This document shows positions 16,474-26,284 of a stretch of DNA of 64,000 nt, one piece after another (the stretch's first letter is position 1; every line of letters starts with the position of its first letter). Position numbers and translations under genes: made by a program. This DNA comes from Massilia terrae (GTDB lineage: Bacteria > Pseudomonadota > Gammaproteobacteria > Burkholderiales > Burkholderiaceae_D), in contig NZ_JANUGU010000009.1 of the NCBI RefSeq assembly GCF_024753145.1, positions 186,001 to 250,000 of the forward strand. Direction: 5' to 3'. The notes beneath the pieces were generated by a model. It had not been told where the DNA came from. It was given only the letters and a program-made list of their open reading frames with translations, and ran no database searches.

Positions 16474-17820
16474 ATGAAAACACTGACGTCCCCTCGCCTG
16501 CGTGCATCCTGCTTCATGCTGCTTGTCGCTTGCCTGATCTCCACATCCGGCCTGTGCGCCGACAAAGTGAACGCTTCCGTTTCCGAATCCGTGGTCGGTC
16601 CTGGCTGGGCCAACAACTCGGTCAACGTGGTTGTTTTCCGCAAGAACTCGCTGGTCACCGACAACGATACGCAGTACGTGGCCTATTACGATGGCGACCG
16701 CCACGTGGTGCTCGGCAAGCGCAGGCTCGGCACTTCAAGCTGGGAAATCCACCGCACCCAATACCAGGGCAATGCCAGCGATGCGCACGATGCCATCAGC
16801 CTGATGGTCGACGGCGCCGGCTACCTGCATGTCGCCTGGGACCATCACAACAACAAGCTGCACTATGCGCAAAGCGTCCGGGCGGGCTCGCTGGAGCTCG
16901 GCCCGCAGCGGCCGATGGTAGGCCGCGACGAAGATGCGGTGACCTATCCGGAATTCCACCGCCAGCCTGGCGGCGGCCTGCTCTTCCTCTATCGCACTGG
17001 CAAATCGGGCCGGGGAAACCTGGTCGTCAACCGCTATGACCTTGCAAGCAAGCGCTGGGAACGCCTGCATGACAACTTGATCGACGGTGAAGGCAAGCGC
17101 AACGCCTACTGGCAGGCATGCATTGATCAGCGGGGCACGGTGCACATCTCGTGGGTCTGGCGCGAATCGCCAGACGTCGCGAGCAACCACGACATGGCCT
17201 ATGCCCGTTCGCGCGACGGCGGCCGCACGTGGGAGACGTCGGACGGAACGAAATATGCGCTGCCGATCACCGCTGCTACCGCCGAATACGCGGCGCGGAT
17301 CCCGCAAAACAGCGAACTGATCAACCAGACCTCGATATCCGCCGACAGCACAGGCAACCCCTACATCGCAACGTATTGGCGGGACAGCACCGCGCCGTTA
17401 CCGCAGTATCACATCGTGTTCCGCACGGAGAACGGCTGGCGCGTACGCTCACTCGATTTTCGCAGGACACCGTTCTCGCTGAGCGGGGCCGGCACCAAGC
17501 GCATCCCGATCGCGCGGCCACAACTGCTCGTCAATGCCACGTCGTCCACGCCCTCCGGACTGCTGGTCTTTCGAGACGAAGAACGCGGCAGCCGGGTGTC
17601 GATGGCGAGCTTCACGGATGTGCGAAACAGTCCTTGGACCTTGACCGATTTGACCGCCGGGTCGGTGGGGGCGTGGGAACCTAGCTACGATACCGAACTT
17701 TGGAAGCAGTCCGGCGTGCTAAGCCTGTTCGTCCAGAATACCGTGCAGCTTGATGGCGAAGGGAATGCTGTTGTTCCGGCACAGCCGGTCAGGGTGCTGG
17801 ACTGGAAGCCAGACCTTTAG
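16474..17820 (+). CDS. secreted BNR-repeat protein (BNR_4-like)
   Basis: A 448-residue exported protein. The ATG at 16474 begins a signal peptide ([29 protein letters not shown]). The body is a predicted beta-propeller with a classic Asp-box SRDGGRTW (about residue 247) and repeated motifs such as [24 protein letters not shown] and [16 protein letters not shown]. It best resembles the BNR_4 family found in polysaccharide-degrading loci, including some lyases. Catalytic residues cannot be assigned from the sequence alone. It diverges from an exported esterase gene. Confidence 0.8.
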   Translation: MKTLTSPRLRASCFMLLVACLISTSGLCADKVNASVSESVVGPGWANNSVNVVVFRKNSLVTDNDTQYVAYYDGDRHVVLGKRRLGTSSWEIHRTQYQGNASDAHDAISLMVDGAGYLHVAWDHHNNKLHYAQSVRAGSLELGPQRPMVGRDEDAVTYPEFHRQPGGGLLFLYRTGKSGRGNLVVNRYDLASKRWERLHDNLIDGEGKRNAYWQACIDQRGTVHISWVWRESPDVASNHDMAYARSRDGGRTWETSDGTKYALPITAATAEYAARIPQNSELINQTSISADSTGNPYIATYWRDSTAPLPQYHIVFRTENGWRVRSLDFRRTPFSLSGAGTKRIPIARPQLLVNATSSTPSGLLVFRDEERGSRVSMASFTDVRNSPWTLTDLTAGSVGAWEPSYDTELWKQSGVLSLFVQNTVQLDGEGNAVVPAQPVRVLDWKPDL

Positions 17821-17868
17821 GCGCTGTTTGTATTTGACCGGAAGAGAGCTAACTCTGGTCAATAAGGA

Positions 17869-17902
17869 GAACGTGGTTCCCGCGCAGGCGGGAACCACGT
17901 TC
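17869..17902. repeat. REP-like perfect palindrome
   Basis: GAACGTGGTTCCCGCG and its complement around a 2-base centre. Unlike the other copies the outer arms are also perfectly paired, giving a hairpin of about 16 base pairs between two converging genes. It could serve as a transcription stop. Confidence 0.7.
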
Positions 17903-17946
17903 AAACTTTGATAGATGGCAGGGCTGATTCGGACGGCGCCCGATGA

Positions 17947-20310
17947 TCACGTCCGCCGCGGAATCACATCCGCCAGCCGCTTGGCCGCCTGCGCTGCCGA
18001 TGGCTGCTTGACGCGGTCGATCACTTCGCGCGTCAGGTCCTCCGACGCCAGCCGCTGCTCCGCTTCTTCCTTGCGCTCGCCGACCGCCTCCTTGGTCGCG
18101 GCCAGCTCCGCCGACTGTTCGTCGTAGCGCCGATGCTCCAGCTCCGCCAGCTCGCGCTTGGCTTCGGCCATCGCGTTCGTGGTCTTCGCGACCTTGCGCT
18201 GCATGTGCGCATGCTTCTGCGCCTGGTCCAGCAAGGCGCGCTGCGCGTCGCGCTTCTCGATCGCGGCTTGCGCCGACACCTGCTCGGCCAGCTCGCGCTC
18301 GCGCGCCAGCGCCAGTTGCTCTTCCTCGGCCTGCGCGCGCGCTTCGGCTGCGCGCGCCGCCGCCTGCTCCGATGCGAGCGTATCCTGCGCCGCCTGCCGC
18401 GCCCGCGCGTCCGCCGCCGCCTGCTCACGCTGCGCCACCGCCGTTTGCTCGGCCAGTGCCGCAGCCTCACGCGCTGCCTGCTCGGCCGCCGCCTGCGCTT
18501 CGCGCGTCTTCAGTTCAGCCAGCGCCAGCGCCTCGCGCTCCGTGTCCGCCGCCGCGCGCTCCGCCGCGATGGCCTCGTCCATCTGCGCCAGCTTGCGCAG
18601 TTCCAGCGCCGCGCGCTCGGCCTGCGCCTGCGCCAGCTCGGTCGCACGCTGCGCCTGCTCCTTGAGCGCCGCCGTCGCCGCTTCCTCATGGGCCGCGCGC
18701 TCATCTGCCTGCGCCGCCTCGACGCGCGCCGCTTCGATCGCAGCCTGCTTGGCTGCCTCGATACGGCGCTCGGCCTCGGCCTGCTGATGCATCAGCCTGG
18801 CCTCTTCCTGCTCGGCCAGCGAGCGCGTCTGCGCGGCCGCCGCCAGTTCGCGCTCCGCTTCCAGTTTGTCCTGCAGCGCGGCCAGCGCCTCGGCTTCCAT
18901 GAGCGCGCGCTCACGCTCGGCCTGCGCCAGGCGTTCGGCTTCCTCGGCGCGGCGTGACGCCTGCTGCGCCGCCTCGCGCTGCTGTTCGACCTGCGCCGCC
19001 ACCGCCGCCAGCGCCTGCTGCTCGGCGTCGTTCTCGGCCGCGCGCGCATCCGCCGCCGCCTGCGCCAGCGCGGCACGCTCGCCGGCCAGCGCCTGCTGGC
19101 GCTGTTGTTCCTCCGCTTCGCGCCGCGCCGCCTGCGCCGCCAAGTCGTCGGCCTGCGCGCGCTCGGCCGCATGCTGCGCCGCGACCTGCTCGGCGGCCAG
19201 CCTGGCCTCGACCTGCATCGCCGCTTCGTCTTCGGCGCGGGCGCGCTGGAATGCGACTTCGCGCAGCTTGCGATCCGCTTCGATGCGCGCCTCGGTCGCC
19301 GCCAGGATGCGGCCCTCGGCTTCGCGCCGCGCCTCGGCCGCCGCCAGCGCCGTCTTCTCCAGGCGTTCGCGGTGCAGCGCGCCGTCGCGCAGTTCCTTTT
19401 CGGTCTGCAGGCGCATGCGCAGCGATTGCGCCGCCACCCGCTCGGACTCTGCCTGCGCCGCGGCGGTCGCCTCGCGTTCTTGTTCGATGTGGGCCAGCGC
19501 GCGCGCTTCTTCGAGCGCCCGTGCCTCGGCGGCGGCGCGCGCGAAGGCGGACGCCAGCGCCACCTGGTCGGCCAGCTCGCGCTGGCGCGTCAGCTCCAAC
19601 GCTTCGGCTTCGGCCTCGGCCAGCTTCTCGGCGGTCTGGCGCGCGCCCTTCTCGGCGCGCTCGCGCTCGCGCGCCAGGATCGCCACGCGCGCATCGGCGC
19701 TGGCGCTGTGCAGCACTTCTTCCTTGGCCGCTTGCACCGCCGCGACCCGCTCGGCCGCCTGCAGGCGTGCCTGCTCGGTCTGGACCAGCAGCTCGTCGGC
19801 CGCCTCCGCGGCGCGGGCCGCGAGCGCGGCTTCGGCCTCGATCTGTCCTGCCGCCCGGCGGCGTGCTTCTTCCTCCATGCGGGCGCGCGCTTCGGCTGCC
19901 AGCTTGACCTGTGTTTCCGTTGCGACGCGCGCGCGCAGCTCGACGGTCTCGGCGCGCACCGCTTCCAGCCGCTCGCCGGCCGCCTTGGCCGCTGCCCGCA
20001 GGCTGTCGATGCGGTCGCGATCCGCTTCGATCGCTGCCTCGGACGCCTGCGCGATGGCCAGCGCCGCGGCGGTTGCCTCCGCATCCATCCTGGCGCGCTG
20101 CTCGGCCAGCTCGCGCGCCTGCGATTCGGCCGCAGCGCGGCTCTCGGCGGCGCAGTTGGCCTTCGCTTCGGCTTCGACGCGGGCGATCGCCTGCTTGATG
20201 TCAGCCATCGCCAGCGGCGCGCGCGACTCGTGCGTCTCCAGTGGCTCGGCGGAGGGCGCCAGATCGATAATCAGGTCGGCTTCTTGTTGCTGGATCGGGT
20301 CGGGGTGCAT
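17947..20310 (-). CDS. large alanine/glutamate-rich coiled-coil protein
   Basis: About 787 residues, of which nearly all after residue 40 is one predicted coiled coil rich in Ala, Glu, Arg and Gln, with recurring units such as EAEAR, LAEQ and RREAEE. A short acidic N-terminal head (MHPDPIQQQEADLIIDLAP) and a non-repetitive tail ending VIPRRT flank it. There is no signal peptide or membrane span. I start at the ATG at 20310; an upstream TTG at 20379 is unlikely. It may be a cytoskeletal or scaffold filament, but no domain identifies it. The biased composition opens long false frames on the other strand. Confidence 0.75.
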   Translation of the reverse strand: MHPDPIQQQEADLIIDLAPSAEPLETHESRAPLAMADIKQAIARVEAEAKANCAAESRAAAESQARELAEQRARMDAEATAAALAIAQASEAAIEADRDRIDSLRAAAKAAGERLEAVRAETVELRARVATETQVKLAAEARARMEEEARRRAAGQIEAEAALAARAAEAADELLVQTEQARLQAAERVAAVQAAKEEVLHSASADARVAILARERERAEKGARQTAEKLAEAEAEALELTRQRELADQVALASAFARAAAEARALEEARALAHIEQEREATAAAQAESERVAAQSLRMRLQTEKELRDGALHRERLEKTALAAAEARREAEGRILAATEARIEADRKLREVAFQRARAEDEAAMQVEARLAAEQVAAQHAAERAQADDLAAQAARREAEEQQRQQALAGERAALAQAAADARAAENDAEQQALAAVAAQVEQQREAAQQASRRAEEAERLAQAERERALMEAEALAALQDKLEAERELAAAAQTRSLAEQEEARLMHQQAEAERRIEAAKQAAIEAARVEAAQADERAAHEEAATAALKEQAQRATELAQAQAERAALELRKLAQMDEAIAAERAAADTEREALALAELKTREAQAAAEQAAREAAALAEQTAVAQREQAAADARARQAAQDTLASEQAAARAAEARAQAEEEQLALARERELAEQVSAQAAIEKRDAQRALLDQAQKHAHMQRKVAKTTNAMAEAKRELAELEHRRYDEQSAELAATKEAVGERKEEAEQRLASEDLTREVIDRVKQPSAAQAAKRLADVIPRRT

Positions 20311-20517
20311 CAGGCGAGGTCTCGTTGGCGGTCCGGTGGGCTGTCCCTGATTATCCGTTGTCGCGCCGCAATCCAGCAAGGTGAGCAGGCAGGAAAAAAC
20401 GGCTCAATTCGCTTGTTCGACAAACGGAGTTATCAGGGAGACTACAAAGGTGGCTCATCCATCAACGATCCGTATAATGACGTGAAGACAGAGGAGTGAT
20501 TCCTGATTAGTTCGGAA

Positions 20518-22617
20518 ATGAATGTGGCAAGCAAGCCGGTCCAAATGAGAGACGCAAGCCCGCGCTGGTCGGTGTACGCCTACCTGGCCGCGCTGGTTGT
20601 CGCTTGCCTGGGTCCCGGACTGGTCGGTGCGGCGCTGCTCCTCATCCATGAATACCGGGAGGGCCACGAGCGCCTGGAAAAAGACACGATCCTCACCGCG
20701 CGCGCCCTGGTCCAGGCGGTTGACGCGCACCTGATGGAAGCCGAGGTCGCCGCGCAATCGCTGTCCACCGCCGGGTCGCTGGCGCGCGGCGATTTCGCGG
20801 AGTTCCGCCGCGGCGCGCTGTTGCTGCTGAAGGTCGCCCGGCCGGGCAGCAATATCGTGGTGACGGACAGGAACGGCCAGCAAATCTTCAATACGCTCCA
20901 GCAACCAGGCCAGCCGCTGTACCTGAACCGCGATCCCGTCGTCCTGCACCGCCTTCAGCAAGTCCTGGAGACCGGAGAACCGGTCATTTCCAATCTCTTT
21001 ATCGGCGGCTTGACCAAGCGCCCGATCATGACGATCGACGTGCCCGTCTTCGTCCGCGACAAGGCGACCTTTGTGCTGAGCATCGGCGTCCAACCCGAAG
21101 AGTTCAATGCCATCTTGATGAACCAGCGCTTGCCGCCGGGCTGGCTGGCAGCCGTGTTCGACGGCGTCGGCACGACCGTGGCGCGCACCCACGGCGCGAA
21201 GCAATTCGTCGGCCAGAAAGGCACGCAGGAATTCATCCAGCGCATTCACGATGTGGGCGAAGGATCGATGGAGAGCACCACCCGGGAAGGCATCCGGACC
21301 TTCTCCGTGTTCAGCCGCTCGCCCACGACCGGCTGGAGCGTGGGCATCGGCATTCCCCTCGCCAGCCTCGAAGCCAGCTTGCGGCGTTCGCTGTGGATCT
21401 TCGCGGCCGGCATGGTGGTCCTGTTCGCACTGGGGATCTCGCTGGCCTGGTTCTGGGCCGGCAGGATTGCCCGGTCGGTGCGCTCGCTGACCGCATCCGC
21501 GCTGGCCTTGGGCAACGGCGAAAAGCCGGAACGCCCGGCGCTTCATATCAGGGAAGCGCTGGAAGTCGCCGATGCGCTGGATGAAGCGTCCAAGCTGTTG
21601 AGCGACCGAACCGCGGCGCTGCAGTCCTCGAACCGGTCTCTGAAGGAATCGGAACGCGCCCTGCTCGAAAGCGAAACACTGTTCCGCGCCGCCTTCGAGC
21701 AGGCCGCCGTCGGCATGTCGCGGGTTTCCCTCGACGGCAAGTTCATCCAGGTCAACGACAAGCTCTGCGCCATCGTCGGCCATGAGCGCGAGGCCCTGCT
21801 TGCCCTGACTTTCCAGGAAATCACCCACCCCGATGACCTCGAACGGGACCTGGACTGCGTGCGGCAACTGCTCGCCGGCTCGATCAACAGCTACAGCCTG
21901 GAGAAGCGCTACATCCGCAAGGATGGCGCCACCAACTGGGTCAACATCGCGGCGTCGCTGGTGCGGCAGCGGTCCGGCGAGGCCGATTACTTCATCGTCG
22001 TGATCGAGGACATCCAGCCCCGCAAGACCGCCGAAGCCGCGCTGGAGGAAACCCGCAAAAGCCACGAGCGGCGCCTGGAGCAGCAAGTCGCCGAGCGCAC
22101 CGAAGCACTGACCTCCGCCAACAAGGAACTGGAACGGCTCGCCCACCACGATGCGTTAACGGGATTGGAGAATCGCCTGGCGGCCAACGAGCGCCTGCGC
22201 TTCGAGTTCCTGCGCCTCAAGCGGACCGGCAATGTGTACAGCGTGCTGATGCTGGACGTCGACCACTTCAAGCGCATCAACGATACCTATGGCCACGAGA
22301 CGGGCGACCACGTGCTCAGGCAAATGGGCGAACTGCTGGCCGAAGTGACGCGCAAGACCGATTTCGTGGCGCGCTTTGGCGGCGAAGAATTCCTCGTCAT
22401 CCTCCCCGATACCGATGCCACCGGGGCAATGGAAGGCGCCGAAAAAATCCGGCAAGCCGCCAACGCCCGTGTTTTCCCGGCAGTCGGGCACGTGACGCTC
22501 AGCATTGGCATCGCGACGGCCAAGGCCGCCGATTCGAATGAAGACGAAGCGGTGCGCCGGGCTGACAAGGCGCTCTACCGCGCCAAGCACGGCGGCAGGA
22601 ACACGATCCGTTGCTGA
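20518..22617 (+). CDS. membrane diguanylate cyclase, Cache-HAMP-PAS-GGEEF
   Basis: A 699-residue sensor that makes c-di-GMP from GTP. Order: TM1 (about 21-45), periplasmic double-Cache-like sensor (about 46-285), TM2 (about 290-315), HAMP (about 316-370), PAS (about 392-510), short coiled coil, GGDEF domain (about 535-699). The active-site loop is GGEEF at 621-625, and an RKTD inhibitory I-site sits five residues upstream, so product inhibition is likely intact. A TATAAT at 20473-20478 could be its -10 box. The GAGGAG at 20491 is rather far from the ATG, leaving translation initiation unclear. Confidence 0.93.
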   Translation: MNVASKPVQMRDASPRWSVYAYLAALVVACLGPGLVGAALLLIHEYREGHERLEKDTILTARALVQAVDAHLMEAEVAAQSLSTAGSLARGDFAEFRRGALLLLKVARPGSNIVVTDRNGQQIFNTLQQPGQPLYLNRDPVVLHRLQQVLETGEPVISNLFIGGLTKRPIMTIDVPVFVRDKATFVLSIGVQPEEFNAILMNQRLPPGWLAAVFDGVGTTVARTHGAKQFVGQKGTQEFIQRIHDVGEGSMESTTREGIRTFSVFSRSPTTGWSVGIGIPLASLEASLRRSLWIFAAGMVVLFALGISLAWFWAGRIARSVRSLTASALALGNGEKPERPALHIREALEVADALDEASKLLSDRTAALQSSNRSLKESERALLESETLFRAAFEQAAVGMSRVSLDGKFIQVNDKLCAIVGHEREALLALTFQEITHPDDLERDLDCVRQLLAGSINSYSLEKRYIRKDGATNWVNIAASLVRQRSGEADYFIVVIEDIQPRKTAEAALEETRKSHERRLEQQVAERTEALTSANKELERLAHHDALTGLENRLAANERLRFEFLRLKRTGNVYSVLMLDVDHFKRINDTYGHETGDHVLRQMGELLAEVTRKTDFVARFGGEEFLVILPDTDATGAMEGAEKIRQAANARVFPAVGHVTLSIGIATAKAADSNEDEAVRRADKALYRAKHGGRNTIRC

Positions 22618-22623
22618 ACCGCC

Positions 22624-23634
22624 TCAGACCGGCCACAAGGGCGGTTCATCCATCAGCGCGATCTGCTCGCGCAGCTCCAGGATGCGGTCCTGCCAGTAGC
22701 GCTGCGTGTTAAACCAGGGGAAAGCGGCGGGGAAAGCCGGATCGTTCCAGCGCGACGCCAGCCAGCCCGAGTAATGGATCAGCCGCAAAGTGCGCAGCGC
22801 CTCCACCAGGTACAGCTGGCGCGGGTCGAACGCGCAGAAATCCTCGTAGCCGGCCAGGATGTCGGCCATCTGCCCGACCATTTCCTGGCGCTCGCCCGAC
22901 AACAACATCCACAGGTCCTGCACCGCCGGCCCCATGCGGCTGTCGTCAAAGTCCACGAAGTGCGGGCCGTCGTCGGTCCACAGCACATTGCCGGTGTGGC
23001 AGTCGCCATGCAGGCGCAGCAGTTTCAACTCCCCTGCCCGCTCGTAGCAGCGCGCCACCCCGGCCAGCGCCTGGTCGACCACGCTGGTCCAGGCCGGCAG
23101 CACATCGGGCGGGATGAAGCGGTGCTCCAGCAGGAAATGGCGCGGCTGGCGGCCGAAGGTGTCGATATCGATCGCGGGCCGCGTACGGTAGGCCTCCGTC
23201 GCGCCCAGTGAATGGATGCGGCCGATGAAGCGCCCCATCCACTCCAGCGCGATCGGATCGGACAGCTCCGGCGCGCGCCCGCCGCGGCGCGGGAATACGG
23301 CGAACAGGAAACCGTCGAAATGGTGCAGGGTCTGGCCGTCCAACGCCAGCGGGGCCACCACCGGCACTTCCCGCCCGGCCAGGTCGGCCACGAAGGCATG
23401 CTCCTCCAGGATCTGCTCGCGGCTCCAGCGCGCCGGCCGGTAGAACTTCACCACCACCGGCGGCCCTTCTTCGCGCCCGACCTGGTAGACCCGGTTCTCG
23501 TAGCTGTTCAGCGCCAGCAGGCGCCCGTCGCCGTACAGGCCGACGCTGTCGACCGCGTCGAGGACCTTGTCCGGGCCGAGCCGTTCGTAGGGGTGCTGGA
23601 GGGCCGGATCTTGGCCATGAGATAACTCGTTCAT
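22624..23634 (-). CDS. srkA: SrkA/YihE-type stress response kinase
   Basis: A 336-residue protein kinase-like enzyme of the YihE/SrkA family (aminoglycoside-phosphotransferase fold). In E. coli it protects stressed cells from MazEF-linked death. Visible features: YENRVYQVG and VVVKFYRP (ATP-binding lobe, catalytic Lys), LLRLHGDCHTGNVLW (catalytic loop, about residue 200), HFVDFDDSRMGP (metal-binding Asp) and the C-terminal LRLIHYSGWLASRW. The frame is open further upstream, but the ATG at 23634 gives the family length. It is convergent with the diguanylate cyclase gene. Confidence 0.9.
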   Translation of the reverse strand: MNELSHGQDPALQHPYERLGPDKVLDAVDSVGLYGDGRLLALNSYENRVYQVGREEGPPVVVKFYRPARWSREQILEEHAFVADLAGREVPVVAPLALDGQTLHHFDGFLFAVFPRRGGRAPELSDPIALEWMGRFIGRIHSLGATEAYRTRPAIDIDTFGRQPRHFLLEHRFIPPDVLPAWTSVVDQALAGVARCYERAGELKLLRLHGDCHTGNVLWTDDGPHFVDFDDSRMGPAVQDLWMLLSGERQEMVGQMADILAGYEDFCAFDPRQLYLVEALRTLRLIHYSGWLASRWNDPAFPAAFPWFNTQRYWQDRILELREQIALMDEPPLWPV

Positions 23635-23721
23635 GGGCGCATTGTAAGTCTCCGGCACATTTTCGTGCGTTCGAGAGGCCCGAGGCGTTAAACTGACGCC
23701 TTCAACGCAACAAGACCACAT

Positions 23722-24411
23722 ATGCAACTCGACCAGCCCCTCACCGACAAAGAATTCGACGAACTCGACCGCTTCCTGCTGTCCGACCGCTGCCCGGAAG
23801 ACGCGATGACCATGGACAGCCTGCACGGCTACCTGACCGCCATCGCGATCGGCCCCGAAACCATCATGCCGGCCGAATGGCTGCCGAAGGTCTGGGGCGG
23901 CGAAGGCGCCGCGCCACAGTGGAAGAACAGCAAGGAAGAAGAGCGCATCGTCAACCTGGTCATGCGCTTCATGAACGAAGTGCTGGTTACCTTCGAAGTC
24001 GCGCCCAAGGAATTCGAGCCGCTGTACTGCGAGCACGAGGTCGATGGCGAGACGCTGATCGACGCCGAGGCATGGTGCTGGGGCTTCTGGGAAGGCATGG
24101 AACTGCGTCCGGGCTCGTGGGACGAGATCTGGGATTCCGATGTGGGCGAACTGATGCGCCCGATCTACCTGCTGGGTGCGGACGAGATCGAAGAAAACGA
24201 ACTGCCCGAAGTGGAAAACCCGCGCAACGCGCACAAGCTGGCGCTCGAGATCGAGGCGAACCTGCCGGCGATCCACAAGTTCTGGGTGCCGCGCCGCAAG
24301 CCGGCGGTGGAAACCGTCAAGCGCGAAGAGCCCAAGGTGGGCCGCAATGACGATTGCCCGTGCGGGAGCGGGAAGAAGTACAAGAAGTGCTGCGGGGCGC
24401 AGACTGAATAA
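23722..24411 (+). CDS. YecA/UPF0149 family protein with SEC-C zinc motif
   Basis: A 229-residue YecA-type protein. The UPF0149 domain covers about residues 5-180 (start [13 protein letters not shown], then [15 protein letters not shown] and WCWGFWEGM). The tail is a SEC-C motif, [19 protein letters not shown], that binds zinc through CxC...CC. SEC-C tails in SecA and other proteins mediate interactions with ribosomes or partner proteins. It diverges from srkA across about 87 bases. The molecular role of YecA-type proteins is not settled. Confidence 0.92.
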   Translation: MQLDQPLTDKEFDELDRFLLSDRCPEDAMTMDSLHGYLTAIAIGPETIMPAEWLPKVWGGEGAAPQWKNSKEEERIVNLVMRFMNEVLVTFEVAPKEFEPLYCEHEVDGETLIDAEAWCWGFWEGMELRPGSWDEIWDSDVGELMRPIYLLGADEIEENELPEVENPRNAHKLALEIEANLPAIHKFWVPRRKPAVETVKREEPKVGRNDDCPCGSGKKYKKCCGAQTE

Positions 24412-24426
24412 TCGAGAACTTAAACA

Positions 24427-24512
24427 CCGTCGTCCCCGCGCGGGCGGGGATCCATGCCGACTCTGCGACTACGCGGCTTGTCTATGGGTCCCCGCCTGCG
24501 CGGGGACGACAG
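24427..24512. repeat. REP-like inverted pair, GC-rich subtype
   Basis: Left unit CCGTCGTCCCCGCGCGGGCG, right unit GGGTCCCCGCCTGCGCGGGG ending GACGACAG then a T-run. A spacer of about 35 bases lies between. It sits between converging yecA-like and HPP genes, and the T-run would let the right half work as a terminator for the plus-strand gene. Confidence 0.7.
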
Positions 24513-24534
24513 TTTTTTAAGGTAACGGTAATGG

Positions 24535-25767
24535 TTAAGCTGGCTGGGCCGGCGCCTCACTCAAGGCCGCCAGGCGCGTTTCATACAACGCCCCCAGCAA
24601 ATCCGACTGGCTGACAATCCCCGCAAACACCCCATCCTTGTCCACCACCGGAATGTGGTGCAAGCCCTCATTCGCCATCAAGGGCACCAGCTCCGCGATC
24701 GGCTGATCGAGGCTCACCGTGCGCACCTGCGTGGTCATGATCTGGTCCACCGTCTCCGGCCGGTCCTCGCGCGCCCCGAACATCATCCCGACCAGCTGGC
24801 CCACCCGCTCCGTCACGCTGCGGTATTCATCCAGCCCCGCGTGATGCAGGAAGTCGCTCTGTGCCACGATGCCGGCCACGCGGCGGTCGCGCCGCAGCAC
24901 CGGCAGCGCGTGGACCTGGTGCTTGCGCAGCAGCCGCCAGGCCAACGCCAGCGGCGCGCCCGGCTCCACCGTCACCACGTCCTTCGACATGATCTCGCCG
25001 CAGGTGATCACACCGAAACGCCGCCCGTAGGCATGCATTTCGGTCGCCAGCAGGATGCGCTCCAGGTCGTCGCGGCTGACGTCCAGGAACTGGTCGTAAT
25101 GCGCCAGCGCATCGTCCAGGTCTTCCTTCGCGAAACCGAGGCGCGCCGTCGGCACCGGATCGCGCGTGGCGTGGGTGCTGGTCAGCGTCGATTTCTTCTG
25201 CGAATGCGGATAGCGCCGCCCGGTCAGGTTATTGAACAGCAGCGCCGCCAGCACGATCAGCAGCGAATTGAGCGCCACCGGCTCCAGCGCGAAGCGGAAG
25301 CCTTCGGCATGGATCGCCGGTCCGCCCAGCACCGCGGTCAGCGCCACCGCGCCGCTGGGCGGGTGCAGGCAGCGCAGCAGGAACATGACCATGATCGCCA
25401 GGCAGCCGGCCAGCGGCGCCGCCAGCAGTGGATTGGCGATCGCGTGCGCGCACAGCACGCCGACCAGCGCAGCCACCGTGTTGCCGCCAACCACAGCCCA
25501 GGGTTGGGCCAGCGGGCTGCCCGGCAGGCAGAACACCAGCACCGCCGATGCGCCCATCGGCGCCACCAGCGCCGCGGACACACTGCCGCTGCCGGTCAGA
25601 GCAAGGCTCAGACCGCCAACGATGAGCAAACCAAGAAAGGCTCCGGCCACCGCGCGCATCCTTTCCTGGCGCGGCACCGTGTTCGGCTGCGGCCGGAAGC
25701 GGCGCAACCATTGCAAGGTGATATCCAACTGAATTCTCTGTGAAGCAAGGGGCAGCAATTTAAGCAC
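24535..25767 (-). CDS. HPP family membrane protein with CBS pair
   Basis: A 410-residue protein. The N-terminal half is an HPP transmembrane domain with four to five spans and the signature LHPPSGAVALT around residue 137; HPP proteins include nitrite transporters of plastids and cyanobacteria. The C-terminal half has two CBS repeats (about 265-320, IMSKDVVTVEPGAPL; and 340-400, IMTTQVRTVSLDQP) that usually sense adenine nucleotides. Start is a GTG at 25767 with GGGG about 5 bases upstream; a later start is possible. It diverges from the MarR gene. Substrate is inferred only by family. Confidence 0.88.
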   Translation of the reverse strand: MLKLLPLASQRIQLDITLQWLRRFRPQPNTVPRQERMRAVAGAFLGLLIVGGLSLALTGSGSVSAALVAPMGASAVLVFCLPGSPLAQPWAVVGGNTVAALVGVLCAHAIANPLLAAPLAGCLAIMVMFLLRCLHPPSGAVALTAVLGGPAIHAEGFRFALEPVALNSLLIVLAALLFNNLTGRRYPHSQKKSTLTSTHATRDPVPTARLGFAKEDLDDALAHYDQFLDVSRDDLERILLATEMHAYGRRFGVITCGEIMSKDVVTVEPGAPLALAWRLLRKHQVHALPVLRRDRRVAGIVAQSDFLHHAGLDEYRSVTERVGQLVGMMFGAREDRPETVDQIMTTQVRTVSLDQPIAELVPLMANEGLHHIPVVDKDGVFAGIVSQSDLLGALYETRLAALSEAPAQPA

Positions 25768-25871
25768 ATTTTCCCCGCTCCCGCTGAGCCTGGCTTAAAA
25801 TGGAAGGGTCGGCGCAAAATGTCACACCATGATATATTTGCGGGTTCATCCATCCACGATTCTCGAACCAC

Positions 25872-26279
25872 ATGGCCGACGCGCCCGACCACCTGAGCAA
25901 GGCGGACTTCTCCGCCCTGTCCGAATTGCGCTACCAGATGCGCCGCTTCGAGCGCTTCTCCGAGGCCGCCGCGCGCGCCGAAGGGATCACCCCGCTCCAG
26001 TACCTGATGCTCTTGCACATCAAGGGCTACGCCGGGCGCGACTGGGCCACGGTCGGCGAACTGGCCGAGCGCCTGCAGGCCCAGCAGCACGGCGTGGTGG
26101 CCCTGGTCACCCGCTGTGAGCAGGCCGGCCTGGTCGAACGCCGCGCCAGCATGGAAGACCGGCGCCGGGTCGAGGTGCACCTGCTGCCGCCCGGCGAAGC
26201 GATCCTGCGCAAGCTGGCCGCCGTGCACCGCGCCGAACTGCGCGCGCAACGTGGATTCACGGTTCCCAACCTTTCTTAA
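25872..26279 (+). CDS. MarR family transcriptional regulator
   Basis: A 135-residue winged-helix repressor of the MarR family. The recognition region is VGELAERLQAQQHGVVALVTRCEQAGLVERR (about 57-87), followed by the wing MEDRRRVEVHLLPPGE. It stands five bases upstream of the chloride channel gene and diverges from the HPP-CBS gene, so it may control either or both. No ligand can be inferred. The 104-base divergent gap has no perfect dyad that I can point to. Confidence 0.9.
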   Translation: MADAPDHLSKADFSALSELRYQMRRFERFSEAAARAEGITPLQYLMLLHIKGYAGRDWATVGELAERLQAQQHGVVALVTRCEQAGLVERRASMEDRRRVEVHLLPPGEAILRKLAAVHRAELRAQRGFTVPNLS

Positions 26280-26284
26280 ACGCC

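Noticed and set aside
18866-20499. Long Ser/Ala- or Arg/Leu-rich frames on the plus strand
   Set aside because: They are the complement of the repetitive coiled-coil gene; the bias explains the lack of stops. The sense of the coding strand is supported by heptad-like A/E/R patterning and an acidic head, although the confidence is not absolute.
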